Positions 33,542 through 44,182 are shown, counted from the stretch's first letter. The stretch: DNA of 64,000 bases from Dendrolimus kikuchii (GCA_019925095.2 CM034397.1:5723763-5787762); one strand, 5' to 3'. The notes: generated from the sequence alone by a model not told the origin. Translations and numbers: made by a program.

Positions 33542-33559
33542 ATCCCACCGCTGCCACCA
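33542..33559 (-). promoter_or_regulatory. Primer-binding site resembling tRNA-Leu
   Basis: On the minus strand TGGTGGCAGCGGTGGGAT follows the 5' LTR after four bases. Its complement ends CCGCTGCCACCA, which fits the 3' end of a tRNA-Leu (from memory of tRNA ends). Confidence 0.75.
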
Positions 33560-33563
33560 AAAA

Positions 33564-33774
33564 TGTTATAAGGGAAATAAATTTACCCTTTTTAAAAAAG
33601 GAATATTTTAATTAAACACTATAAGTAATTATTTTTAGAGAAGCAACCGCTCACAATAGAAATTAACGACAGACTGAGCTAAACGCATTGAGAACAGGGT
33701 ATATGATAAGTAAGGCTGCTGAGGTATCTCGGCAGTCTTGCAGGTAAGCATTAACCCTTGCAGTACATGGGTAT
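33564..33774 (-). repeat. 5' LTR
   Basis: About 211 bp, sharing the same sequence as the 3' LTR. Its inner end is intact (CTTATAACA, minus strand, before the primer-binding site). Its outer end is ATACCC without the TGTT present in the 3' LTR inner end. Confidence 0.9.
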
Positions 33775-34253
33775 TAATCCAGCAGTATTAATTTATTAAC
33801 TAAACTATTCATAAGGTTATTGCAATTCTTAATACTCGTGATAAACATGTTTTAAAGCGTGCGTGAGACCAAAAGCGAGTAAGATCAGACACACACTAAG
33901 ACACACGCAAAGTGTATATACACTTTCAACGACGAGTGAATTCCGCTCACCTTCGTGAATTGCAAACACTATAATAATGATCAAAGTAGAAGGCAATTCA
34001 GATATATTAATTTATTAAGTAACTATAAATAATTGGCAATGCAATATATAAAATATATAAGGTATATTAGAATTTATTTTCTGATAACATTTTAAATTAT
34101 GTACAATTTCCTAATATTATTATACATGATATTGAGTCAATTTCATATCGTATTTAAAAAAAAAACTTCCTCTACTATGTACGGGTCTACATGATTTGTA
34201 TCTAGCGAATTTAAGTAGTGCGCGTACTGTAGATGTACCATTTCTAGCATAGA
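33775..34253. other. Spacer, nothing recognised
   Basis: Intronic sequence between the provirus and the exon at 34254. AT-rich, no motif seen. Confidence 0.4.
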
Positions 34254-34429
34254 TCAATGATTATGGTCTCCAATGCATGTTGTGATTACTTCGCCGTGAG
34301 TTATAACTGATGCCATGCATCTTGTTATACACCGGTGCTTACAATACCATTTCGTAAATTTAATACCCATCCTTTTGCAGTAGTACACATATCCATCCAC
34401 ATAAAGAGTCGTTTTCTTCATGGTAACAT
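34254..34429 (-). CDS. mod(mdg4): FLYWCH terminal exon, shortest
   Basis: The acceptor TCTTATTTCAG ends at 34430. A split codon and 57 codons follow, to a TGA at 34254. FLYWCH residues are W27, C29, C37, H55 and H57, and the protein ends on H-N-H with no tail. The first residues are VTMKKTTLYVDGYVYY. The usual QWVKN N-terminus is absent, so the domain begins almost at the junction. All ligands are present. It is the last exon before the provirus when the array is read from the right. Confidence 0.85.
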
Positions 34430-34909
34430 CTGAAATAAGAAAACTGAGTAAATATTGTTGTACTCTCCGTATTAACGGGGGTGAATGTTCAAACAAGTAT
34501 CGACAATTTTGAAAAAACCGAAAATATAACCGCGCTGGTTGACGTAATAGTAAAACCCCATCCACCTTTAGTAGGAATATTAATGGAGATGGCATAGTTA
34601 AGATGAAATGTAGCGAGTTATGATTATGATGTCATGATTCAAATGAGAAAAACATATTTTTGTATATTAATCGGCAGACATTGCTTTATTGTTTAAACAA
34701 TGTTAAAATTAATTATATAATGATATTTCAAAGTATTATGTTAGCAAGGTATTTGAACGCAAGTTTTTCTAATATGTGTTAATTGACCTAAAATCCATTT
34801 TATTAATATCCGATTATAGCAGCTTGCGGTATGCTTCGTTCAGAACTCGACTAAGCTGCTCTAAGATAAAAAATGTGTCTGTGTGTGCAGTTCACACGCA
34901 GTAGAAGTG

Positions 34910-35090
34910 GAACAAAGTGTGATTAGTGGTGGGAGGGATTCTAAATTTCGTGACGTCACATTTCATATATTAACTATATATCGCTATAATATATTTAAGC
35001 TATAAAACACGAAATTTGAAGTATTAACGAAAAATCATAAAACATTTTCAACACTATCTGTATGAGCATAATGTTTAAATTATTAAATAT
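34910..35090 (+). repeat. Dispersed repeat Z, copy 2
   Basis: Has CTAAATTTCGTGACGTCACA, AACACGAAATTTGAAGTATT and GAGCATAATGTTTAAATTAT in the same order as 24640-24810, with an extra AT-rich insertion. Confidence 0.55.
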
Positions 35091-35265
35091 AATGTCTATC
35101 TGTCTCATTCTCTCGCAGGCTTAGTCCGATTTAGATTTTTCGTTTAATCGAACTTCATATCACAACGATTCTAAATAAGTTTCACTTCAAAAAATTCAAG
35201 CAGTGTGTACCTTAATGATATAGAGTAATTGGGCCAAAAGTATGCATTTTATTTTCTATCATTAA

Positions 35266-35635
35266 TCTATATATATAAAAATCAAGTGCTGTTCGTTAGT
35301 CTCGCGAAAACTCGAGAACGGCTGCACTGAATTGGCTAATTTTGGTTTTCTATTATTTGTGGAAGTCCAGGGAAGGTTTAAAAGGTGAGTAAATATGAAA
35401 AAAATGCTTGGAATATAGTAAAAACAACAATTTCGCTTTCCCTTAGAAACTATTCCTACCTGTCAAACATTTGATGTTCGTCCCGTCGTTCAGAAATCAA
35501 ATTAAAATTAAAAGTGATTTTTTTTAATTTTTTTGGTTTTGAATGTCAAACGTTTGATCTTCGTCCCGTCGTTCAGAAACCAACGTTTTTTATTTATTGA
35601 TTCTGAGGCGGTACGAAGTTTGCCGGGTCAGCTAG
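35266..35635 (+). mobile_element. Non-autonomous Helitron
   Basis: The 5' end TCTATATATATAAAAATCAA and 3' end TTTGCCGGGTCAGCTAG fit the Helitron ends TC...CTRR common in Lepidoptera. It sits between an A and a T (A^T target) and there is no target duplication. Inside, a segment with TTCGTCCCGTCGTTCAGAAA occurs twice (about 35473 and 35555). Confidence 0.8.
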
Positions 35636-35997
35636 TAAACTAATAAATAAACTCAAATATATTATCATGAAAATTTACAACTATAATTAAAGTTTAAATA
35701 CGTTTTCAACATAGAACACATATTATACACCATCAGATTTTTATGTAAACAGTTTAGAGATTATCTGCTACAAAGCATATTATATACCACTTGTTAAAAG
35801 TACTTTTAATCTCAAAGTTATTTTTAGTATCAGCTCTTCTTACCTTCATAGCATTCTATGCTAGGTGCATCTGAATCCATGAGTTGATTGTAGTTTTCAA
35901 TTTATAAATATGTGTCATCAAAATAGGCCTCAAAAGCAGCGAGACTATTTATTCTTGACGAATTTGTAAGTTTAGTTACATCAACTACAGTCCCGCT

Positions 35998-37230
35998 TCA
36001 AGTTACAGGTTGATTTATATTCTGGTCGATGGCTGATGACGGTGCAACGTCATTCTCATCAAAAAGGTTATCTACAAATGGAAATATTCTACTTGCTTTG
36101 AAACCTAACTCAGCATTCGACAATGTGGCAGTATGTTTAAAGGCAGTATTGAAAATACTGGCTACTTGAAATTGAGTTATGTGTCTGCCAGGATGTTGAG
36201 ATATCCATTTTGCACATTCCTCGGCATATTTGTTTTTCAAGTGGCTATGAATGGCTATATCCAGTGGCTGGAGTTTGTGACTACTATGGGATGGGATTGT
36301 AAGAATTACTATATGATGTTCTTGCGCGTACTTTACACCTTCTAGACTAATATGCGATGAGTGGTTGTCCAAGATGAGCAGTACTGGATCAAGTTCTGAT
36401 GCATGGACATGATCCTTGAAATGATGTAACCATTCAACAAATAACTTTGGAGTAACATATCCACAGTCCGATAGCATACAAACAGACTGTGTTGGACCAC
36501 CAGCCAATAATTCTGGACTCGGTCTTTTGCGTGGATAGATAAACGCCGGGGGTATGAAGTGGCCTGCTACGTTCATACACATTGTGGCAGTAATATTGTC
36601 GTCTCTCTCATCCGACACAATCTTACTGACAATCGTTCTGCCTTTGGCAGAAACTTTACGCGTTTGTTTAGGGACTATACTCAATTCTATTTCGTCCATG
36701 TTATAAATTCTATGTGGTTGAAAATTATATTCTACTAAAATAAGTTTCAGACTTTTGTAGAAGAGTGCAACTTGAGCTTTGTTGAATTCAATAGCTTTAG
36801 CCAAGGTTTTTGGTTTTACTTGTTGTAAACGCAAATAAGGATTTCGTTGAATGAAACTTGTTACCCACTCTCGACTAGTCATTTTTAACGAACGATCAAA
36901 TCGGTGTTGTATATTATTAATTGATGCAAACTCATATGCCAATCGACGTATATCGTTAATTGTAATACCGAAAAATATTTCATCTATTTTCTGACAGTGT
37001 GCTGCCAATTCTTTTTCTTGTTCCACGGTAAATGTCGGTTTGAAACGACCTAAAGATGTTGCTACATAACCGGACTTAAGCCTCTTTCTTAAAGAGCTTT
37101 CACTAATACCTACTATTTTTGCTGCACACCTTTGACTAAAGCCTTCCTGCATAAGGCTTTTTACATCTTTCATCTGCTGCTCTGTAATTAGCGTTCTGTT
37201 TAATGTTTTTCTTTTATATTTTCGCCTCAC
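35998..37230 (-). CDS. Pogo/Tigger-like DDE transposase, intact frame
   Basis: A 410-residue open frame. The N-terminus (residues about 15-52, QRCAAKIVGISESSLRKRLK) is a psq-type helix-turn-helix, followed by a second helix-turn-helix-like DNA-binding region to about 140. The DDE_1 catalytic core has D179 (IYNMDE), D288 (LILDNHSSH) and D324 (KLQPLDIAI), the last two 35 residues apart. The family cuts and pastes DNA at TA sites. No stop or frameshift is present. I did not find terminal inverted repeats by eye, so it may be an old copy with lost ends or a retained host gene. It lies in the intron between exons at 38353 and 34254. Confidence 0.9.
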   Translation of the reverse strand: MRRKYKRKTLNRTLITEQQMKDVKSLMQEGFSQRCAAKIVGISESSLRKRLKSGYVATSLGRFKPTFTVEQEKELAAHCQKIDEIFFGITINDIRRLAYEFASINNIQHRFDRSLKMTSREWVTSFIQRNPYLRLQQVKPKTLAKAIEFNKAQVALFYKSLKLILVEYNFQPHRIYNMDEIELSIVPKQTRKVSAKGRTIVSKIVSDERDDNITATMCMNVAGHFIPPAFIYPRKRPSPELLAGGPTQSVCMLSDCGYVTPKLFVEWLHHFKDHVHASELDPVLLILDNHSSHISLEGVKYAQEHHIVILTIPSHSSHKLQPLDIAIHSHLKNKYAEECAKWISQHPGRHITQFQVASIFNTAFKHTATLSNAELGFKASRIFPFVDNLFDENDVAPSSAIDQNINQPVT

Positions 37231-38352
37231 ATTTACCTATTCTGAAACATTAACAAATTTTTAAGCAAATGCCCAATGTGTAAACAAATAGAAATAAGTG
37301 TTGTTATTATTATACATACATATATCGTTCTTTATTATTAATAAAACTCTACACTGTAATACAATCTATTTATTTTGATTAAAGATGTAATTATCATAAT
37401 TTACTTAGTTAACATTACAAGTCTTAAGTTATATCTAATACACAACTAGCCATAAAGAATGAATTGATTCTTCTTAAGTAATGAAACAATAACCAATCTT
37501 AACACCATGTTACTAACTACTGTGATATAGAAATAATAATTATGCATGATATGTATCAAAAATCAAATATCTATTTTTTTTTTATTGAATTATATAACAT
37601 TGTATCATATACATAACAGCCAACTTTATATCGCAAAGATTTGAGCTTGAAGTTTTAAATATCTTTTCAACCAACGTGTAAAGATTTTAACAATGAGTAG
37701 GATATTGATATTTTTTGAAAAATTATTTCTGTATGTGTGGGAAAATTGAACTGATTGGCAAAATATTACTAATCATAATAGCACAAAGACTAGTTTGTCT
37801 AGCGTTAGACAAAGATCGCCTGAGACTGAGAAGGTTTATATTCATCCAAGTTTCACCTGATTCCCAACTACTCAAAGATTTTTGTTTAACTTGGATCTTT
37901 ATCTAACCATAATATTGACTCAATAATAAAAAGAGCGAAGCTCTAGTGATCAATATAAATAATAATATTAGCCCATAAACGTCCCACTGCTGGTACTCGG
38001 GCCTCCCATAAATATATAATCGATTCAAAATGTTACAATTATTTCTGTACACAAGTCTACAGTATCTCGAATTCATTTAGTCCGAAAAATAAAATAGTTT
38101 CTGCGTTATATTGACTCAAAGTTTACACGACCGAAGCTGAATTAAATTATTAATATAATATTTTGTGTATGACAAGTTTCCATATTGGGAATGAACAATG
38201 CTTTTAAACTCTAGAAGAATTACAATATTTGTACGCTTTATAGGTAATGGCATGTCGACCTAGTCCATAATCTAAGATATATATAAGTGGGTGTATGACG
38301 TCATAAACAAATAATTAAAAAATAAAAGAAAAGCGAACCAGTATGGTAAGGT
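37231..38352. other. Spacer downstream of exon 38353
   Basis: AT-rich with no recognised gene, apart from the small SINE fragment at 37965-38008. This stretch flanks the transposase and was the place searched for its terminal repeats. Confidence 0.4.
37965..38008 (-). mobile_element. SINE 3' fragment
   Basis: Matches CCCATAAACGTCCCACTGCT and CGGGCCTCCC of the SINE at 20405-20612, in the same orientation. Only the end of the element is present. Confidence 0.6.
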
Positions 38353-38600
38353 CTAGTTATTATTATATCTGTAATAATTCTTAAATGCAGGTGGATCATG
38401 ATTATGTTGTAAGTTGCCTTTGATCATTCTGACAGTGCCGTCTACTGGAGCTAGAGTCATCCTAGCTTTGCAGCCCCTGTGGTTGTTAGTAGAACATCTC
38501 CAAATACCAATCAAATGCCTCTGGTATTCCAAATGGTATGTATAATGCCTGTATAAGACCAGCGTGCTACCATGTTTCGACCTAACGTATTCAATAACAT
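38353..38600 (-). CDS. mod(mdg4): FLYWCH terminal exon, 81 residues
   Basis: The acceptor TTTATTACAG ends at 38601; a split codon and 81 codons follow, to a TAG at 38353. It lacks an initiator codon. FLYWCH residues are W33, C35, C43, H60 and H62 (H-N-H), with LVLYRHYTYHLEYQ before the finger and an NNHRGCKARM block between the cysteines. After the finger a short tail ends FKNYYRYNNN, unlike the IRNGVY tail of the right-hand exons. The length matches the exons at 41179, 43701 and 45766, suggesting a common long-form ancestor. All ligands are intact. Confidence 0.85.
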
Positions 38601-39083
38601 CTGTAATAAAAAAGTTGTTAGGTTATAGTCAAGTCACATTCAAACGAAAAAAAACCATTAAGGACAGTTTTAATTTGACAATTCATTTTCGTCTTACTTT
38701 TGCATTTTAACAAAAAAAAACCTTACTAAAGCAGCGGATACGATTCTAATATTTACGAGTTTTCCCCGCGGCTACGCCGCGTGAAAGACCCTGCGGAGTA
38801 GGTACAAATCTAATTAAGAGTTTTACTTATAACTTTACTGTTTCTTGTTACTAAGTTCACTACAATAATAATAATAATAATAATAATCGGCAGACAAAGA
38901 TAATAAAGAAACGAAGTCCATATATTCTACACAAGTGCACAGCGAAACATTGAGGCGAGTCGCAGCCAACCTGATTTGAAGTAGTATAATGAATAAGATG
39001 TTGTTTATGACAACGTACGTATTTTGTTACTGAATTGAAAAACGCGATTGCAGTGCCATCTTTTTCGCTATTATTATATTATA

Positions 39084-39121
39084 CATATATACATAACTTC
39101 ACGCCAGTTCCCTTGCGGGGA
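39084..39121 (-). mobile_element. Tiny LINE 3' end
   Basis: Only the last about 38 bases of the LINE family at 42.06-43.02 kb (ACTTCACGCCAGTTCCCTTG with a TACATA tail), the smallest of the copies in this window. Confidence 0.6.
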
Positions 39122-39149
39122 AATTATTATGTTATATTATTATTATTAT

Positions 39150-39330
39150 CGTCTATCCCACGAAAAGGACTTCATTTATCGGGATAAAAAGTCTTCTAAG
39201 TTACATCCCGGGATATAAGCTAGCTCTATGTCAAGTTTCTTTTAAATCCGTTTTGTATTTTTCACGTAATGCTCTAAAAGACAGAAGAACAAAAATTATA
39301 AAAATTGCATTTTCGTAATATCCTGGTTCG
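39150..39330 (+). mobile_element. Diverged GCCCGCGACTTCGTCC-family repeat
   Basis: Contains CTATCCCACGAAAAGGAC, GGGATATAAGCTAGCTCT and TTTAAATCCGTTTTGTATTT, diverged from blocks in 60146-60480. Confidence 0.5.
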
Positions 39331-40427
39331 AATTAACCCCCCGACGTTTTTCGCATTTTAAACTGCATTGTACAATCTCGAACCATTTACAGATTTATTA
39401 TATAGTATAGATAGATAATAGATTTCCTACCCTGCTTTTTTTAACACCAGTTTTTTATTTTTCTTAAATACTAATGAAAATCCAAATTTCATTAATGATA
39501 ATTAATTAATTTAAATTCGGACTTGAGTTAATAATTTCGATTTACAATATTATTATCACTAAATAATGGAAAAAAACAGATAAAGAAAGGAATTGATAAC
39601 ACTTTCCAGTTCAGTTAGGCGGCTAGGCCAACTAAGCTTGCAGTATGTGTTTCGGATAGGCGACTAGTGTCAGATCTTTGTTAAATACAAGTCATTGTCT
39701 CAACTATGACATTAGGTCAGATAATGGAGGATTAATGATTAAATCGGAATTACAATTAAAATAAAAGAATGTATTCATAAATATAAAAGACTGAAAACAA
39801 TAAGTATATTGTTGATTTTTAATATATAATTTTTTTTAAATGCCAAAAAAGTATTACATTTAAATAAACTTGATCTAGAACAAGCTCTGTACTTAGATTG
39901 TCCTATTTTTGATATTTAGTTTTAGATATTTTATTTTATTTATATTTATAAAAGATATATCTAATGTATAATTGTATATCTTAATTTCTAAACTTAAAGG
40001 CAAAGCGATTCAAAAATAACTTTTAACAACGCCAGCTGAGCGCTTCTATAAAATTGATTTGATATAAAAAGTACGAGTAATGTAGGATATTCACGAGTTT
40101 AGATTTCATAAACCAGTGTAAATATACTTTTATATGATGTAAATATATATGTCGTAATTAAGGTGATTGTCTTACTAAACCGCGTTAACTATGATATAAA
40201 AACAAATTTTATTTATTAGTCTAAATCAGTTTCTTAATTCATCTATTTTTTTAAATAATGTAAACTCAATATTTCCAATAAATATTTTTTGTAATTACAA
40301 TAATATCTACAGAGCCTTTACCGCCGACTGATAGTTACAGCCGCAGTTATACAGAATGAATTTTCATTTCATGTCGACCTTTAGGGGCAAATCCTAAACT
40401 ATATGGAATAAGGAAAAATACTCAAGG
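39331..40427. other. Spacer, nothing recognised
   Basis: Very AT-rich; no coding or repeat ends recognised. Confidence 0.4.
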
Positions 40428-40610
40428 AGTCTGGAGGCCGATTTTTTAATGAAAACTTAAGTGGTATTGGACGATTTTTGAAAAATCAATTACTCATGTC
40501 AGGAATCAAATCCGCTGATTTTGAAAATAATATAACATCCTGTATTGTTACACCAATCCATAGTGTAGCTTGTAAGAATCAATTTCTGTGAAGGAATGTC
40601 AAACGTCAAA
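40428..40610. mobile_element. MITE family B, copy 2
   Basis: Contains GGAGGCCGATTTTTTAATGA, GATTTTTGAAAAATCAATTA and TCTGTGAAGGAATGTC, in the order seen at 2404-2530. The inverted right arm is less clear here. Confidence 0.5.
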
Positions 40611-41178
40611 CCAAGGGAAAGGGTTCTTTTTGAACAAAATTTTCTACACATTACGAACATAGGTACGTAATGAGGCGCATGTACAGTTACATACACGTAC
40701 ACATTTTACTACATAATTACATGTATATATTTTGACAGCTCTTTACATTATGCTCACATCCACGGTAACAAGCAGAAAAGTGGCGAGGGACTTGGGCAGC
40801 GCTAGTATGCCATGTCAAAGGTATGTTTATTAAAGGTATGTTGAGTTTAATAAGGTTAATCAAGGCACTTTGTATAAACAAGTAGGCCACAAAATACAAT
40901 ATTTTCAAAATATCACGATAAATATAATTTAAATCACTTTTTGAACAATTAATACTTAACTATTAAGAACTTTGACATCATAATTTACTACACTCATAAA
41001 AAAATTGAAAACGGTGTAAAATTTTAGGTGATAAAACTGATAAACATTCTTAATATATTATTTCAAAGATTATGTAAATAGTACAATTTACAACGAATTA
41101 CATTTCTTTTAATATCTTATATTTTGTTTGATATATAAGTCAACGTGATTTAGTACGACAATGGACATTAAAAAAAAA
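40611..41178. other. Spacer, nothing recognised
   Basis: AT-rich; open frames seen here match no family. Confidence 0.4.
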
Positions 41179-41426
41179 TTAAATTTTAATATATTGTCCT
41201 TTATGTATGCAATATTTCGCTGGGGGATGGGTGTGTTCGTTTTCGAGGCCAATAATGGCAAACTTTTCATCCAATTTTAGTTTCGCGTTACAGCCCCGGC
41301 AATTATGGGTTGAACAGTACCAATGAAAGTATTTGGTCTTTTTACACTGCTTCTTGCAATAATACGTATAATCCTCAAACATGACCAGATGTTTGCCCGA
41401 ATATCGTGATTTGGCTAGCAGAATCA
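41179..41426 (-). CDS. mod(mdg4): FLYWCH terminal exon, 81 residues with KGQYIKI tail
   Basis: The acceptor TATTTTACAG ends at 41427. A split codon and 81 codons follow, to a stop at 41179. FLYWCH residues are W35, C37, C45, H64 and H66 (H-T-H), with FEDYTYYCKKQ before the finger and a C-x7-C spacing. The tail (AKYCIHKGQYIKI) is the first instance, going from the left, of the Y-x-I-x-x-G-x-Y-(V/I)-x-I ending that marks the right-hand exons. Intact frame and ligands. Confidence 0.85.
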
Positions 41427-41460
41427 CTGTAAAATAAATACTGTTATAATATGCCACGCG

Positions 41461-42053
41461 CTTTAACTATAATTAATCAAAGGTACATAGCTAAGTTTCA
41501 ACCTGGATAAAGAACTTTTGGGATAACGTCTGTCTAGTAAAAGAGTTTAGTTTCAAACTCCTATTACCTAGAAACCTAGAGAGCGACACAGGTCATTCTT
41601 TGCTCGCTTTTTGACATTCCATTGTACATATCTAAAATACTTAACAGTTTTAGAAATATCGATAATATTTAAAGCAACTTTTGTTTAAAAAATATGGACT
41701 TATTTGTGCCCAAATATGTATATATACATACATACATACATGTAAGACACACTATATTAATTTTTTTCAAACGAGAAACGAGACGAGAATGACATTTGCC
41801 GTCATATTATATAGTCATTTAGGATTTAGAACCTCTTTAGAGCTATTTATTTTGTTGAGTTAATGTCAGCTTAAGTACCATGTTTTCAGAGAGTATTTAA
41901 CGGCGCTAATAGAGTGCTTCTATAAACAATTCATAATTAGGATTTAGAAAGTCATACATACGTAAATAAATTTTGCTTCCAGTTTTGTCTTAACATGCAA
42001 AACCAATTTATTCCATTTTATCGTCTTCGGAAACTTAACTCCTAAGTAATAAG
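41461..42053. other. Spacer, nothing recognised
   Basis: AT-rich intronic sequence between the exon at 41179 and the LINE copy at 42.05 kb. Confidence 0.35.
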
Positions 42054-43025
42054 ATTACTGTTGCTGTCGGCTTTGCTGTTCATCCTATACCTGGACGATT
42101 GTCTCCAGAGAATAAGATTGATGGATGTTGGGGTGCGGATGAGTGACCTAGTTGTAAGCACCTTGCTTTATGCGGATGATGCCGTGCTTTTAGCCGAATC
42201 GCCATCAGAACTGCAAACACTAGTCACAATGATGAAAGATGACTGTCAGGCGAGAGGCCTACATTTGAATGCGAAGAAAACAAAGGTTATGGTGTTTGAA
42301 AGAGAAGAAACCAGAACGAATGCAAGGATAATGGTCGATGATGTTATGCTGGAGCAAGTGAATGAGTTTGTATATCTTGGATGTGCTTTTAGCAGGGATG
42401 GAAGGTACACCGCTGATATAGAAAGAAGAGTGAATTTGGGGAATAGTGTGAATGGAGCGTTAGGTAAACTTCTAGGCGCTAAGAACCTCAGCCTGAAGGC
42501 CCAGCTCGCCGTACACAACGCGGTGCTGGTACCTACGCTCGCGTATGGAAGCGAGAGTTGGGTATGGAAGAAAGAGCATGAAAGTAGAGTAAACGCGGTC
42601 GAGATGCGAGCACTGCGCAAAATCTGCGGAGTGACGCTCGCGGACCGCGTTCGTAATACCGAAGTAAGAAAGAGAGTTGGTCTGAAAGAGAGTGTCGGGG
42701 TGAAGGTAAGGAAAGGAATGCTCCGGTGGTTCGGGCATGTGGAAAGAATGCATGATGAAAGAATGACTAAACAGATATACAATGCAAAAGTGGATGGATG
42801 CAGAAGTCGTGGAAGGCCACGACACACCTTCCATGATCAAATTGATCGTGTACTAGCAGAAGGTGATGTCAGGAGCCTTAAGAACAGACGAGCTTGCATG
42901 ACAAGAGTTATGAATGTCAAAGAAGCAAGTGAGGTATGTAAGAATAAGCCTAAATGGCGCTCTGTTGTTCGTGCCTACCCCGCAAGGGAACTGGCGTGAA
43001 GTTATGTATGTATGTATGTATGTTA
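42054..43025 (+). mobile_element. LINE with partly intact RT, 3' half
   Basis: Best copy of the LINE family: a 312-residue frame (42061-42999) with LLFILYLDDCLQ, the catalytic YADD (LLYADDAVL), VYLGCAFSRDG, YGSESWVW, a RWFGHVERM block and the AYPARELA end. The frame is open to the stop, then comes a (TATG)n tail. The 5' end is truncated inside the RT palm, so it cannot move by itself. No clear target duplication. It lies in plus orientation, opposite to the host exons. Confidence 0.9.
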
Positions 43026-43410
43026 CTTTAATGTTGGTACATTATTATTTTATTATCACAGCATATAACTTAATACAGAATGAAGTAATGTTAAGGACTA
43101 AAAGTGTTGTTTCTTCTGATCTATATGTATTTTATACGTGTCAATGGAATACTACAGTTATAATAGATTTCATTCAAATTCAATTCATTGTATATTAAAA
43201 TTTATACACAACATTAAAAATTATTTAAATAAAAAGACTAAAAATCAATTCATTACTAAATTGAAAATCAGTTTGTTTTTAAAGATCTTTAATTGTGTAT
43301 GAATATGATATTCCAGATAAAATTAATTATAAACTAAATTTCGACACCGTCTACGTATGTTTAATACGCTAAGTTCTACAACTGCTACATACAAAATTCG
43401 ACTTGCGTAG

Positions 43411-43530
43411 CATAGAGCACACAAAACGACACTATCTACGTAAATTACATAAATTCATACAATACAACTATTACACACAGAAATGTAACGTAGTTTACGT
43501 AGATAGTGTCTTTTTGTGTAATTACGATCT
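43411..43530. repeat. Foldback element between two paralogous exons
   Basis: ACACAAAACGACACTATCTA... is repeated inverted as ...TAGATAGTGTCTTTTTGTGT. About 30 bases per arm pair, with a loop of about 50. Related words (ATCTACGTAAATTAGG) recur at 45.19 kb next to the neighbouring exon. Confidence 0.65.
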
Positions 43531-43700
43531 GCAAAGTTAATTTTGTGTTTAGTAGTTCCTTGATTTAGCGTAATCTACTTAGATTGGATTTGGTGTAACT
43601 TCGTTAGACTATTGTCAATTGCTAATTTACGTTCAAAGCTAGAGCATTAAATATCTGAATAAAGTGTAAAAAAATAACAAGATACAAGAAATACAATATT

Positions 43701-43948
43701 CTAAAGTCTGACATAATATCCCTTATTATCAATCATATATGCGGGTCTTAAATGATTATGATCTGTTTTAGCATCCTTAATTACCCGGGCTTGCCCATTT
43801 ACTTCATTAGTGGTAATCAGTCTTGCTTTACAAGAGCTTCCTACGGTGCATGACCATATGGTGGTCTTCCAAAATTGCTTGTGGCAATAGAACGTATATC
43901 CGTTATACATTGCTATCTCTTTACCGTTGCTCTTTTGACAGAATCTTA
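43701..43948 (-). CDS. mod(mdg4): FLYWCH terminal exon, paralogue of 45766
   Basis: The acceptor TTACATTTCAG ends at 43949; a split codon and 81 codons follow. FLYWCH residues are W31, C33, C39, H63 and H65 (H-N-H). The N-terminus QKSNGKEIAMYNGYTFY and the tail AYMIDNKGYYVRL match the exon at 45766-46013 in position and length. By my count 58 of 81 residues are identical (72%), so the pair is a tandem duplicate. Ligands intact. Confidence 0.9.
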
Positions 43949-44182
43949 CTGAAATGTAACAAGCACAATTAAGTAAGTCTTGTCTTAGAAAGACTGTGAT
44001 ATTTAAAATGCTATATATTTTATGTTATTTAGCCCTGGTACCTAATCTATTATTTTCGTTATATCTGTAAATGGTTAATATCGCGAAGCTAGGGAATGGG
44101 AACCGTACGGACTACGGTGCGATATCCATACAAATGGTGATGGTGATGATACGATGATGATGAGAGAGAATTAATAGTAACT

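Larger units (their letters stand above)
25034..33774 (-). mobile_element. Errantivirus-like Ty3/gypsy element with gag, pol and env
   Basis: An 8.7-kb provirus on the minus strand. 5' LTR at 33564-33774, tRNA-Leu-like primer-binding site, gag, a -1 frameshift into pro-pol, env, polypurine tract, 3' LTR at 25034-25237. I found no difference between the two LTRs over the roughly 200 bp they share, so insertion is recent. All three main frames are open over their full length. The order gag-pol-env with a fusion-type Env places it with insect errantiviruses. It lies in the intron between FLYWCH exons at 34254 and 22207, in the same orientation as the host gene. Confidence 0.95.

Noticed and set aside
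25034..33774. Classifying the provirus as an active infectious virus
   Set aside because: The frames are open and the LTRs appear identical, but outer LTR ends are trimmed and no activity evidence exists in the sequence.
35998..37230. Treating the transposase as a host gene
   Set aside because: The sequence shows an intact DDE triad but no evidence of retention; I left it as a transposase and listed domestication only as a question.
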